Positions 11,301 to 22,451 of a DNA stretch of 64,000 bases are shown here, in pieces. The position numbers and the translations under genes are program-made. Every line of letters starts with the position of its first letter. Position 1 is the stretch's first letter. Location: NCBI RefSeq assembly GCF_949628265.1, contig NC_088789.1:23677883-23741882 (forward strand). The letters run 5' to 3'. This stretch comes from Cloeon dipterum. Its lineage: Eukaryota; Arthropoda; Insecta; Ephemeroptera; Baetidae. The notes beneath the pieces are model-generated. The model saw only the letters and a program-made list of their open reading frames with translations, searched no databases and was not told where the DNA came from.

Positions 11301-14300
11301 TGTATTTTAGCTGTTGAAACCTTCTCATACAAAATTAATTTTGATGAAATTCGAAATTTTCTTTGAAGGTTTTATCTAAAATCCTACACTCGTTTAAAAC
11401 TATTAAAACACGCTGATATGTAACACATTTAAGCCAGAGGCGGTATATTTTCTACATTTCAAACATAAGCCTTTACTGAACTTCATATTTGCGTAAATCA
11501 GTTAGTATTCACAGCCGCCAATAGATTTTTCGTTACTGCCCATCTAAAGAATATAATGGAAAAGAATCGAGTCCGAAATTACAGCGAAAGTACCTTAAAA
11601 TCGCAAAAATAAAGAAGTTGGCGGAATTTAAAACAGCAACTTTTGGCCTTTGTAAAAAAGTGTGTATTTTCTTCATTTTTTATAACATCTTGAACGTTGG
11701 AAAGATCAAATTAAAAATTAGAGTGAAAAAGACATAAACGCCAAAAAAGTGAGTTCGACGTTGAAAAGTTTGAAATATTATAATATTAATTTATGCAGTT
11801 TATCCCTAGTTTGATAGATAAATTTCAAACCAAAATAAACATAAATATTTTCTATAAAAAATCAATTTAATCCACTCTGAAATCGATAAGATCGATAAGA
11901 TAAGCAACTAGCAAAATGATATTATCCCAAGGCAAATTTGAAGCCTTTTAAGCCGGACGCTGGCAGCAATCCTGATGAAAGGATTGAGCCGCAGACTAAT
12001 GTAAGACCGAGTGAATGGCCGAGTGCAGCCTATTTTGCACAAAAGCTTTTACCGTCGCCATATGCCCTGAGCGAAATTGACTTGGCCGTCCCCAATTTGA
12101 AACCCCTGCGGACCGGCCAGTCATTAACTCCGTTGTGCGCGTGGGACGGTGACTTGGCACCCGTTATTTTTAATGCTACCTGTTTTAGCACCGAACTTTG
12201 ACGCTGTTTACAGAGTTGTGAAAATGTGAAGGATTACACGGGTCATGGCGTTCGCAGTAAACATTTCGCAACTGTCTGTGAAACAGAATAGCAGAGAGGC
12301 GATTCTCGGTATCACGCACAATTCAATCTGACAAGATCTCTCTTGATCTCGATGCGATGCTGAACTTGTTTATTCAATCAAGGAGGCTGTTTGCTTCCCA
12401 ACTTATATTACTTGTCTATTCTGGGAATTGAAACTACACTGAATTCCATTTGTTTGTGTTTCAGGCAAATGTTGGTTTTACTCAAGGGGGTTGAAGAGGA
12501 AAATCGAGATAAAAACATACCATCAAGTTTCTGAATTAATTGATACTGTGCTAACCACCAAATATCTACAAGTGCTGATGGGCAGATGATAAAAAAAATA
12601 TATGAAACATTGTAATTTCATGTTTTATCTTGGAAAAAGCTATTTCGGTCCTCTCCGGAAATTTAAATTTAAAGATAGAATTTTATTTTATCTATGTTTT
12701 CCTGTTTTAAAAAGTATTTTGGTGTTCACATAAATATTGGTTTCATTGCAAGTTTATAGATCTGTTTAAAAAAATTATTTGAGGGACAATAAAGAGAGAG
12801 ATATTGCAACTGCGTTTTATTTTTCCTATTATATCTATTATTTGTTTGAATTAAAAAACCTACCTCTTTACCTAGATGGAGAATACCATTATTTAAAATA
12901 AAGTCAAGGAAGGAAAATATTCTCATTAGGAAAGTGCACTTCAAAATAACTCAACAGTCCAATTTCTCAAATTTTAATAAATGAAAATATTATAGATTTC
13001 TTGTCTCATTATTAAAAGGTTTATATTTTTTCCATCGCTGAAACAAACTAAACCTTTAAAAATTCAATTTCAAGCCAAAATTACGCGTGGATTGTGCTAC
13101 AACCATGCACAAAAACATGTAATATATAATATCCGACTACTTTGCTCCATGAAACGGTCTAAAAAATAGTTCATAATTCCTGCCTAGAGCCATCGAAAAT
13201 TTCTATCCTTTATTATATGTGAAACCATTTCAGTGAGAAAGATTTTTATTTTTAAATAAATGCGTAGGTAGAAATAGTTCCAACATTTTTCTGGATTAAC
13301 CGCATAATTTTTAAATTGCTTGTGTATTTTAAACATATATTACTTTCAGGAAACCTTGCCAATATAGCAGGAAAATTTGACCAAATTAGATTTTTCACTA
13401 TTTAAATGTTAAGATGATTAAAGCAAAAAGTTGAGTTTATTTTTCCACAACCCTAGAGAGCGTGGATTTATCTGCAAATCTTTGATGTGACAATTGATTC
13501 ATTCGGGTACCAACGCTGTAATTTTCCGCACAAAGCCCAAACTTTTGTAACGTCGCCCCCGCCTGAAAACTTTCAAACGAAAAAGCAGTGGTTCGTAAAA
13601 CGAAAAAAAGTCCAATGATTGCCGCCACCGCAGTCAATCGACTTCAAAGCAAAAGTTTTTCATTAACATTCCCTGTAACGCACCTGAGTTTTTCATTCGG
13701 TCTGAGTCTCTTCGGAGGCTGCTTGGCGTAGGTGGGCGGATGTGGGACGATCTCGTGCACCGGCGCCGGGGAGGCTGGCTTCAAAGGGCCGTTTTTGCCC
13801 AGCAGCGGCCTAATCTTTGCGGCCTGCGTGGCTTTGGTCGGCCAAGGCACGGGAATGCGCATCGGGCGCGGCGGGTTGTGCGACTCGACGATGCTCGACG
13901 AGTCCGACTCGTCGTCCTCCATGTACTCGGGCTCCGCGTCGTAGGGCGGCGGCGGAGTCCTGCGGGGCTTCGGCGAAGTGGACGGCGGGAACAGGGCCGG
14001 GCCGTAAGCCGGCTGAATGTGACACGAGCAGCAAGTTGGTACCTGCAACCGATGAATTTCCAGCTGGTAAATGCGTGGAGAAAATCCCATTTGCTGCAGT
14101 CGACGCCGAGTGATTTATGTTTGTTGCCGTCGGCCGCGCGCATTTGCATAACAAAGTTAAAACAATGCGCCTGGTGGCATTATTACTCGGCTGCAGACGC
14201 GCGGCTGGTTGAGAAATATAACGCAGTAATTTGCGGCCAACGAGGGTGGTTATGAAGCGTGCTACACGACCCGAGAATTTTTCTCTTGCTCAGACGCATC

Positions 14301-17300
14301 CTCTAAACTTTTACGGCCGCTCATCAACTCGCGAAAAACGCAAAAAATTAGCATACTCTGACGCGAATTCCGTTCCTTTTCAGCATTTAGATATTTTGGG
14401 CAACAGAAAACTTCGCCACTTGAGTAAAGCGTGTGGGAGGAGGGTAAAAGTTATATTTGACTTCTCAAACTTTATAAACATTCACGAGATTAACTCTACA
14501 CTCTTCAGGTGAGGCGGAATGCTGACTAAATTCATGACGTCGAAAGCTCAGAAGCTCGAAAGTCTTTAAAAAGTAACAAAATACTTAAAGCCAATATTAC
14601 ACTAATTTCATGACAGCTTTTAAACTATTTAAAATGATAAATGGATAGGCTTGGAGGAGCTAAATGTTATTTTTTGAAGGGTGATCTGGCTTCAACAACT
14701 TTTAAGTGGATTGCGGAAAGTCAATTTTAATCTTTCCTTGAAAAAGTTTATAAAATTGAGTAAAAGCTGCTCGCAGAGTGAATTTCCAAGCAAATCGGTT
14801 CTAAAATTCATAAGCTTTTCAAGTATCAAAGCGTTACAGCCTTCCGAAAATCTCATTCATTCGTTCCTCACTTCCCACGCTTCCCACATACCTTTGGCAA
14901 AAATGACGAGAGGGATAAAATACATATAAATCAGCAGGGATGGGAATTGAAGACTCAAGAAACTAGTTTTATCTGTATATCTGAGTGAGCACGAATCACG
15001 GAATTATTTTGGAGGTAAAGCAATGATGATCTGAGGCCTGCGGGGCCGAAATAACCGCTGTTCAGCTGTTCAAAGTTTGTTATTCAATTTTGTCCATTTA
15101 ATATTACACGAATATCTAACCATCCTGAGTTAATTTCCGCTGTAATTATCCTCCTTGAAGCCAAAGTATAGAAATTGCATTTAAACTTTGCAAGAACTTA
15201 AATTAATTTACAGACCCACTTCCTCAACCGATTTCCAGGCAACTGCAGTCAAGAAATGTCATTATTCATAACTAAAATAATACAATTGTGCAGCCATCGT
15301 TTGACAGCGGAATGTCTTCTACCTGATTAAGACTCTCAACGCACGTGTTTCAATTATGACTAACTTTTATGAAGAAGAAATTCTCTCCGCCTCACTTTGC
15401 AGCGAGCGACGAGCGGAAAGTTTCTAATTAAAATCTTTATGTGCTCGGAATGAAGATGGACTGCCTAAAACGGTCCTCACCGCCCCGGCGGGAACGGCAC
15501 TTGTTGGCACAAGTATTTACAACCCTTTTCCAGCATTTTGCGCGTCGCTTTCTTCAGACTCACCTTGAACAAGTCGAGGAAAAGGCCTTTGTCGTAATCC
15601 CACGCCAAAAGTCTGTGGTGAGTGTAAACTTGCATGCACTGCGAGGCGACGCCGTTCGCTAAGTAGTTGCAGGATTCTCCAGCCTCACTGAAACATCACC
15701 AGGATTAAACAATTTCGAGCAAATAAAGCGTTGCCTCCAGAGAAATCTCGTTATTCACGTGGCAACAAGGATTTTGAGGCGTTGAATATTCAACACGCTT
15801 TGACGCAGAAGGAAAAATCTGCTCTTTGCGAAACTCACGCCCCCCTGGAGTTGACAAAAGCGTGATCGGGAAAGTTTGATTGAATTTATTCGTTTGCGTC
15901 GTGCCGGATAATTTTGTCCGAGAGCGGCAGTTGCCGGAAAAAACATGAATAATTCAGTTTTCATGCACGTGCGCGCCGTAAATTCAGCCTTCATTGTTTT
16001 TGCTGCTGGGAGAGCAGCGATGAAAATATCTCTGGGAAATAAGGCTTGAAATAAAAAGGTCGAAATGCGCTACACAAATGCAAAGAAAGAGAGCTCTAAA
16101 ATCGATGGACAGTGGAGCGAGCAAAAGCAAACACACGCCTTTTCTCGAGAGCTATGCTGACGAAAGGGTGCGTTTGTTTTTCTCCTCAAAGTTCGGGACC
16201 TAAGTCATTTAAGCTGTCGACAACTGCTGGTTAAAAACTCTTGTGCTGAGATTATCTCTTTGACCCACTCCGTCTGTGTGTTTGTATAGCTCGGGAGGAG
16301 ATGCTTACTTCGTCTGATTGGAATTGGTCCGTAAAAGGAAAATCGGAATTTGAATAGAAGCAATTTAACTTAAGGATATGCAATTTTCCCAACAACTGGA
16401 ACTTGTCTAGAATATAACTTTGCCAGAAAATTTGTGGACAAAAATCTTTAATGTCTTTTGGATCATTAAAAGTAATTTAGCAGACTAATTGTTTCCAATA
16501 AAGGGAAAAATTGGAAATATAAGTTTGAGACAGCGGGGGCCAGATTCGTGCGATGCGCAGATATGGCGTCCGGTGGAGTATGGCGCCAAAAAACGGTAAC
16601 GTGAAAATGCGCGAAATGGACCAAGTTTTCGTCAATATTGTGACATAATTTGCATTACTTGAACTAATTTAGTCTTTGGATCGTAAAAACAATCTCTTGA
16701 CACTCTTACGGGAATTCAAAGAGAGCTTTTTGTTTCCCACATTCAGACGCCATCTTGGGAATCAATTTTATCGTACATCTGAACCCCGCTGGTTTGAGGG
16801 AAAAATGGATTTTTTCAGTTAGTTTTCAATTGGGCTGTATTTTCTGGGTCGTAGGCGTTTCTATTGCCTTCGTAACAATAAATTTATACCCACTTGAACG
16901 ACCCTTGACCCACTTACATGCACCGATCGCCTATGCTTGAACGTAAATATTTTGGATTCTAAAATATCTGTAATATAAAGCAAAAGTTCTGCCGAAAAAG
17001 GCAAAAAAGGGACCAGTAGGTAAATGATTTTTTAAATTCAAAGTGAATATTTCTAATAATCAAAACTTCATGACGAAACAAATTAACTACGATGACACTA
17101 TTTTCGAACCAATTCCTTTCAGACAAAATCAGGCGACCCGCTCAGGAAAATAAATCGAGCTGAAAAGCCACTTGTGTTGCTCTTTAATTAAAGACTCCCT
17201 ATAAGCACAGAGCTGGAGTCACACTCGAAGCCTGAAAGGAAATAAATAGAAGCGCTTCTGGAGCATCAAATAAATCCAATTCCGCGATTTCCCATCAGCG

Positions 17301-20300
17301 AGATTAAGCTAATAAAACATCTTTGCAAATCGCGCGGAAAATCCAATGTGCTTTAAAGTGGGCTCTTTTCTCCCGACCGAATCCTTTAAAATCTCGTTTC
17401 CATATAGGCTCATCGTCTTTCAGGCAACGTCTCCCTTCAGATGGCAGGGCCAATTTTATCGGGGTGCATTTCAAACCGACAATAGAAGCAGAGGCACACG
17501 CAACCCTACGCCTCTGACTCCTGATCGAATGAGAGAAGGTTATTTAGAGCAGATTTGCATTCACTCCCCATGCCAAAGCGCCAAGATAAAAAAGCCCCGC
17601 TCTGCCGGGTTGAATTTGAACAGAGGGTGAAAAAGAAATTTAACTCACGTGCAGAGCTCGATGCGCAGCGTTTGCGAGTGTTCGTCGCCTGTGTTTACAA
17701 GGTACTTCCACTGGCCGTTGACGTTGCGGGCGCGCTTCGGCCTCGCGAATTTCGTGATGGATGGACACAACGTAGCTCCTTTTTCATTATCAACGCCCAC
17801 GAGGTTCTCCTCCACGTCCTGACGCCTGTCACTCGTCTGCTCTGTGCCAATTTCCCGTGCGAGAACGCCGAGCATCGACGTGGTGCTGCGTTTCATGCTG
17901 GCGATTATGGCCTCCCTGCGAGCAGTGAAAGATTAAGATCATGGCCAAAGGGGATGGGGAAAAATAACACGATGTTGATGTTTATCCCCTTGAGTTCATT
18001 TTGGGTCAGAGGGGATCGTGTCAAAGGGTTAAGTTTCTACTTGAAAAGCGGCGTTTGAGCTAAATTTGTGGTGACTTTTTTCACAGCTGTAAAGAGGACC
18101 TTAAGAGCTTAACCGCGAAAATTCCGAGTTTCCAATGCCTAAACTAAGCCCTGAGGATTCAGGTTAAGCCAAAACCGGCTTATTTATAACACTCTCTTCT
18201 TTTTTTAGAAAATAAGTGACTGTGAATCCCTTATTGCAGTAATACAGGATTACATTCGAAATTGCTTAACGCTCTTATTGTTAGTGTAAGAATATTTTTC
18301 ATTGCTCTACCCTAGTAATTAAAGAAACTACGTGATCTTAAGCCGCTCGTCTAAAATTCATATTTTATCACATTTAAATTTCAGTTTCTAAATTAATAAA
18401 TTAATTATTAATAAAATTTTTATCCAATTAATTTTATGAGAAGTAATTTTTTCATCGTAAATATTTAAAAATTTCCATTTCCAACTTTGGGAACTAATTA
18501 AAGTTTGTGGCGTCAGAAATAATCCTGAAAGGGCACGGCTCCACCGGGAGGGTAACTACTGGGGGGTTCTGTCCTGCGGCCCAAATTAATGCCTGGGTAC
18601 GCGAAGGTTGCAACGCAATTCTAGATAAAAGGCAAATTTTTGATAATTGATCAGCTAGATTACTCCTGACTAAGTTGCAATTGACATGACTGCAAATGCT
18701 TATCAAATGGTGATGATTAGAAATCTGATTTTATTTTACAAAAATGAATATCCCCAAAATGTGACATAGATCTTGGACGAAGAGCAATCAAATTTGCCAG
18801 GAAAATAAAGTCAAGCGCAGCGTAAATAACAAAAGTTCAAATAAGGTCTCATGCTTGAATGTTTCTGGTATAAGCCCTGCTTGTATAGCACCTCTAGAAA
18901 TACTCAAAATCAGCTTAGAGAAACTTCTACGGAAGCCTTTTTGGTTTTGTTTCTTTTCACCGCCAGCTAACTTTTCAGATCTTTGACGTGCGCATAATTG
19001 GGCATTGAATTAAGACCTTGGCGCAGCAACTCACGCAGCACAAAAGGCAACCCTGCTGCTGATTTTGCACTTACTTGGGGTAGTTTGGAACTTCGAGGCA
19101 CAAAGTGTTTGAGAACAAGTCGCACTCCTCGCCCTTTGGCAGCGGCGGCGGGCGCAGTCCGACGCTGACCCTCGTTGCCGGCTGCTGCACGCGGCGCCTC
19201 TTGGCCACTGCAACACGCACACACACACAAACGCGAACGTAGGAAATTAGCAAAACTTTTCATCCACTCGTTTATATGGCTGCTCACTCGTTTGGAATTT
19301 GCGGTGCTCCGCGAGGAAAGCCATGAACTCCTCCGGCGTCATTTTCCATCTCGACTCGAGCGCCTGAAATCCATTCCGTGCGTACGCAATATGTGAAAAG
19401 AAATTCGACCTTTCAGAAGGGGGTAATTGGATCAGCAGCATGCGGATGGCACACCCGGCAGACGAGTTCCATTAGAGTCGAAATCTTCGCAACACTTTCT
19501 CGCATTATTTGCTTGCCAGTATTTTTGCAAGGAAATTGCGAGAGGCAGTGTAAAGTAATATTGCTCTCTGCAAAAGCTGCTTTCAAATTGCTTTCGTACA
19601 GGAAAAAAGTGACTATGGCGAGATAAAAGCGAGAAAATGCTCTCCACGCTGAAAGCTCGATTTATTCTAAAAGATGGTTTCACTCGGCCGATAAAACCAA
19701 ATATGCTAATATTGGAAATGGAATGTTAATTTATTCTGCTTCTTCTCTGCTCAGTCAAGCACAAACCGCACTTTTTATAGGATTTCCGAGGCCTTAAAAT
19801 TTTCTCCAAAAGTCTGCAATTGATTGTAAATCTTCAATTTGCCTGTTTGTTGTTATCGTCAGATTGAGACTGAGGCACTTTAGTTAATTTTTTGTTAAAA
19901 TTTTGTTAGGACGATGAAAAATTCACCGAAGCCGCCAACAAATGGCCTTACAAACCTTATAATTCAGTTCTTAAGACACCTCTGCTGTGATTCACGACTG
20001 CTACTGTGTATGCAGCCCAAAATATTTTCTTTTGATGTGCTGGAAACCAACATTGGTTCAGCCAATTGCCGTAGAGTCGTTTAAAAGAATATTTGAAATC
20101 AAAATCTTTCCCGACGTTTCTACAGCGATTAGCTACCAATTTTGGTTTGCAGCACATCAAAAGAAAATATTTTAAATGCATACTTGCAGGATTTAGAGTG
20201 AAATCGCAGCGGAAAAGCGCCTTAAAATCGATATTGGTGGCTTTTAACACCAACTGGCCAGTTAAAAAATCCAAAAGCAGGTTAAAAAAATAGTCAAAAA

Positions 20301-22451
20301 ATGGTTTGATGCACGTCAGACAGGCGAGAGAGTGGTGGGACTGTTCTTGCTAAGAATTTATTCTATTTGTGTGTATTTATATGTAATGACTTTAGCAAGA
20401 ATGAGACACAAAGGGACAAAAGAAGTCAAAGATATTACCGTGAGAGATTTTCAATTTTCTCGTTTTCGTTCATTCCCATGTAAAAATGTGATGAAGCCAT
20501 ATTTGGAATTAATATATGAAAATTACAAAGTTAGCCAACCGTAAGAGACCTTCGAAGCCCAAACATGCTCATTGTCAGCTGCTGAATTTAGCCTGTCAAA
20601 AAGCATTTTATCTGGAACGGAAATTCATCAAAAAATTGAGCCTAAAGCGAATAAAAAAGCCAGAAAAACATAATAAAATATCCAACAAATTCCAGCTAGC
20701 GTTTCTGCGTCAAGCAAATAAATCTGTGTGTATAATAGTAATTACGCTTTCCTGGAAGGGAAAGCTGAAATGTGTTTGCTGTGTCCAATGCAAATAACGA
20801 CATTAATCCCAGCAATTTTTGTATCTTTGTGCAGCAGATGCGGAGTAACTCGAGCAAACCGATTCGGAAACTAATAAACCCTTATGTGTACCTGCGGCAG
20901 CTCCTCCGGCATCGTGTCATTGAGTTCAGTCGACGTGTCAAAGGAACGAGCCTGCGGAAGGGCGGCAATCGCCTCTATGGCCTTTAATTTGGCCTCCTCT
21001 TCCGCCTCCTTTAGAGCCTGGGACTCTCCGTTTTGCAGCAGACGGACCACGTCCAACTCGGGCAGCAGGGTCGGCAGACTCGCTCCTGCAATCTTCGCCT
21101 ACAAAAATAAATTAGTCATCTTCAGATTCACTCCAGATACTCGAGAGTAAAGAGTGTGTGTGTACGGTTGCATTTTAAGAGTGTTTTTGACAAATGCAAA
21201 AATAATGGTGCTTTTATCAATTTTTAACAAACTTTGACCAATAAATTTTGAGCCGTAAAAAAGGTTGTTTTATTTCCTGAAGAGCTGTTTAAGAGGATTG
21301 ATACTGCAAAATCGTGGAAAATCTTTGTTGCCAATGCATGAACTTATCCCTTAGGATTCAGTTGAAGCCAAAATTTACCTAAGTATCACCGCAATTTTTT
21401 TAAAGTGTCTGCAAAGTTAGCATCGTTTTCAAAAAATGTTAAGGACTGTCTCCCTACTTGAAATCTTATTTTATTTCACAACAAAGAGTTTCCCTAAAAG
21501 ATTTCATTCGCTGTTGGACAGATCTCAACGAGAGGAATCGAAATCTGCCAAGAAAATGTGGTCCAGCGCTGTTAATTTTGGAGAAAATTGAAAAAACTTG
21601 AGTTTTAATTATAACAAAAGGTTTTTTTATTGTTGTAAATAGTAGAACAAGTGTTTTATATATCAACGGCTTCCAAAAATTCAAATAATTTTCAATTGTC
21701 ACCCTGTATCGATCTACTTTAATCAAATTGTTGAAATCTAGAGAAATTAAATTAGAAATCAGACGATGGAAAATTATGTTTTGATAAATTGTCGTCGAAA
21801 TTCAACAAGAAACTAACATTAAAATAACCAGCATCAATCCTTTAAAATCTCTTACGCTAAATTTAAAAAAAAATAACTACAATAAACCTAGAAAATGTGA
21901 CAGTTATAATGAGAAAATCACTAGGAAACCCGTATAAGTTTTCTCCTAGCCCGTATAACAGTTTAATAGCAGACCAAATCCGTCTCAAAATAAAAAAAAA
22001 ACTAGTTTATATGGAAAAACAACCTGATAAAAAATCAGAAAGGACACGTTATGAAAATTACCCTTAAAATTCTATCGTAAGAAATACCACCGAAAAAAAA
22101 CGTACCGCTTGCGTTCCCTGCCTGGGCAGTCGTGAGACCCGCTGCAGCATGTTGGCGAGCGCGTGTCGTTGGGAGCGGGTCAGACTGCGCAAAAGAGGCA
22201 TCACCTGTCGCAAAAAGTGGAATAATGAGTTGCCATTGAGCACGCGTCTCTTCGTTTTTTACCTCAATTAGTCGCTCGCGGCTCTCGGGCTGCTGCATCG
22301 AGGCGGTCATGATCTGCTGAAAAATGGCGCGATCAATCGCCTCCGCCTCGGGTCCCTGCGGAACAGCAACAGTCGACCTCTCCTCCGCCGCAGCATTTTC
22401 CACGGCAGGCTTTTCCGCAGCCGGAATTTCCGCCGCTCTCGAGAAAACGAG
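8052..22451 (-). CDS. spz4: Spaetzle-family Toll ligand precursor (Spz4-like), nine exons, 5' end missing
   Basis: Secreted cystine-knot cytokine of the Spaetzle/neurotrophin family; relatives bind Toll-type receptors after proteolytic activation. Nine exons join in perfect phase to 578 residues (numbered from the first exon seen). Residues 1-230 are a prodomain with the family motif CDLFSNTLCLEVPNYP just before the knot. The knot spans about 285-372 and has seven cysteines (285, 323, 330, 341, 369, 370, 372), as usual for the family. Landmarks are GQWKYLVNTG, HRLLAWDY and VPTCCSCH. A basic site (SDRR, about 263-266) lies 19 residues before the first knot cysteine and could be the activation cleavage. 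After the knot comes a Pro-rich and then Arg/Gln-rich tail of about 206 residues. The Spz4 assignment rests on remembered motif similarity (KYIVNTG, HRLLSWD, PTCC) and on length; another paralogue is possible. The family call is firm. No signal peptide is in the exons seen. Confidence 0.9.
8335..13683 (-). other. last intron of the Spaetzle-like gene
   Basis: About 5.3 kb, mostly AT-rich. A GC-richer block at 10000-10600 holds a GT repeat and chance frames. No exon recognised. Confidence 0.6.
10020..10043 (+). repeat. GT microsatellite
   Basis: Run of GT dinucleotides with one GC interruption. Confidence 0.8.
13684..14042 (-). CDS. Spaetzle-like gene, exon h (end of knot and Pro-rich tail)
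   Basis: 359 bases. Acceptor CGGTTGCAG|GTA, donor CTCAG|GTGCGT. It starts VPTCCSCH, the last three knot cysteines. It then leaves the conserved fold for a Pro-rich, acidic/Ser tail (PPPPYDAEPEYMEDDESDSS) and a Lys/Pro-rich stretch. The tail is likely disordered. Confidence 0.93.
15030..15066 (+). repeat. short dispersed repeat GAGGCCTGCGGGGCC, copy 1
   Basis: CTGAGGCCTGCGGGGCCGAA then AATAACCGCTG; matches 44311-44340 at nearly every position. GC-rich island in AT-rich intron. Confidence 0.5.
15564..15687 (-). CDS. Spaetzle-like gene, exon g (middle of the cystine knot)
   Basis: 124 bases. Acceptor GTTTCAG|T, donor TTCAAG|GTGAGT. Encodes ESCNYLANGVASQCMQVY, THHRLLAWDYDKG and the strand LFLDLFK; it supplies the third and fourth knot cysteines. 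Confidence 0.95.
16531..16791. mobile_element. hAT-like miniature inverted-repeat element with 8-bp target duplication
   Basis: The two ends are imperfect inverted repeats of about 45 bases: left CAGCGGGGGCCAGAT, right (reverse complement) CAGCGGGGTTCAGAT, with a further shared AAGATGGCGTC-type block inside. Flanking bases 16523-16530 (GTTTGAGA) and 16792-16799 (GTTTGAGG) match 7 of 8, as expected for an aged 8-bp target duplication. CA-starting termini plus 8-bp duplications are typical of the hAT superfamily. No transposase is encoded. It lies in a Spaetzle-gene intron. Confidence 0.7.
17649..17915 (-). CDS. Spaetzle-like gene, exon f (cleavage region and first half of the cystine knot)
   Basis: 267 bases. 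Acceptor CTCGCAG|G, donor TGCAC|GTGAGT. Encodes KEAIIASMKRS, a polar linker with SDRR, then the first knot strand from LCPSITKFARPKRA through GQWKYLVNTG to LRIELC. The knot begins here and continues in the next two exons. Confidence 0.95.
19075..19207 (-). CDS. Spaetzle-like gene, exon e (family motif before the knot)
   Basis: 133 bases. Acceptor GTTGCAG|TG, donor CCCAA|GTAAGT. Contains KRRR, a Pro-rich linker and the Spaetzle-family motif ECDLFSNTLCLEVPNYP, which is diagnostic for this family just N-terminal of the mature region. Confidence 0.92.
19288..19363 (-). CDS. Spaetzle-like gene, exon d (prodomain)
   Basis: 76 bases: 25 codons plus one base. Acceptor GGATTTCAG|GCG, donor ACGA|GTGAGC. 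Encodes ALESRWKMTPEEFMAFLAEH and onward. The last base joins the next exon to make a Met codon. Confidence 0.87.
19940..20270. mobile_element. palindromic element (large imperfect inverted repeat)
   Basis: Core arms 20018-20057 and 20136-20175 match almost base for base in opposite orientation (AAAATATTTTCTTTTGATGT). Weaker complementarity extends outward through GTATGCA on both sides and into CTGCTGTGATT / CGCTGCGATTTC, and inward across the centre. This gives a hairpin of about 300 bases. No coding capacity beyond mirrored chance frames. Its ends and target duplication were not fixed. It lies in a Spaetzle-gene intron. Confidence 0.6.
20892..21098 (-). CDS. Spaetzle-like gene, exon c (prodomain)
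   Basis: 69 codons, phase 0 to 0. Acceptor TTTTTGTAG|GCG, donor CCGCAG|GTACAC. Encodes a Leu-rich start (SLPTLLPELDVVRLL) and an acidic, Ala-rich helix (EAEEEAKLKAIEAIAALPQ) in the prodomain. Confidence 0.88.
21350..21725 (-). repeat. dispersed repeat R1, reverse-oriented copy
   Basis: On the minus strand: GACAATTGAAAATTATTTGA, TTCTCCAAAATTAACAG, ATTCCTCTCGTTGAGATCTG, TCCAACAGCGAATGAAA, CTAACTTTGCAGACAC. Same order as in the other copies. The far end (CTTAGGATTCAGTTGAAGCC, about 21352 on) also resembles 18150-18175. In a Spaetzle-gene intron. Confidence 0.6.
22106..22204 (-). CDS. Spaetzle-like gene, exon b (prodomain)
   Basis: 33 codons, phase 0 to 0. Acceptor TTTTTGCGACAG|GTG, donor GCG|GTACGT. 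Encodes VMPLLRSLTRSQRHALANML and onward. It is separated from exon a by an intron of only 58 bases. Using this acceptor is the only way to keep frame with the next exon. Confidence 0.85.
22263..22451 (-). CDS. Spaetzle-like gene, exon a (prodomain)
   Basis: 63 codons, phase 0 at both ends. Acceptor AATTCCAG|CTC, donor GAG|GTAAAA. Encodes an Ala/Glu-rich stretch and then the helical segment AIDRAIFQQIMTASMQQPES, ending ERLIE. Reading straight through the donor stays open and gives a false longer ORF. Confidence 0.85.

Noticed and set aside
13732..14255. Several overlapping plus- and minus-strand frames of 70-171 codons
   Set aside because: Shadows of the GC-rich Spaetzle exon h; only the frame with VPTCCSCH fits the gene.
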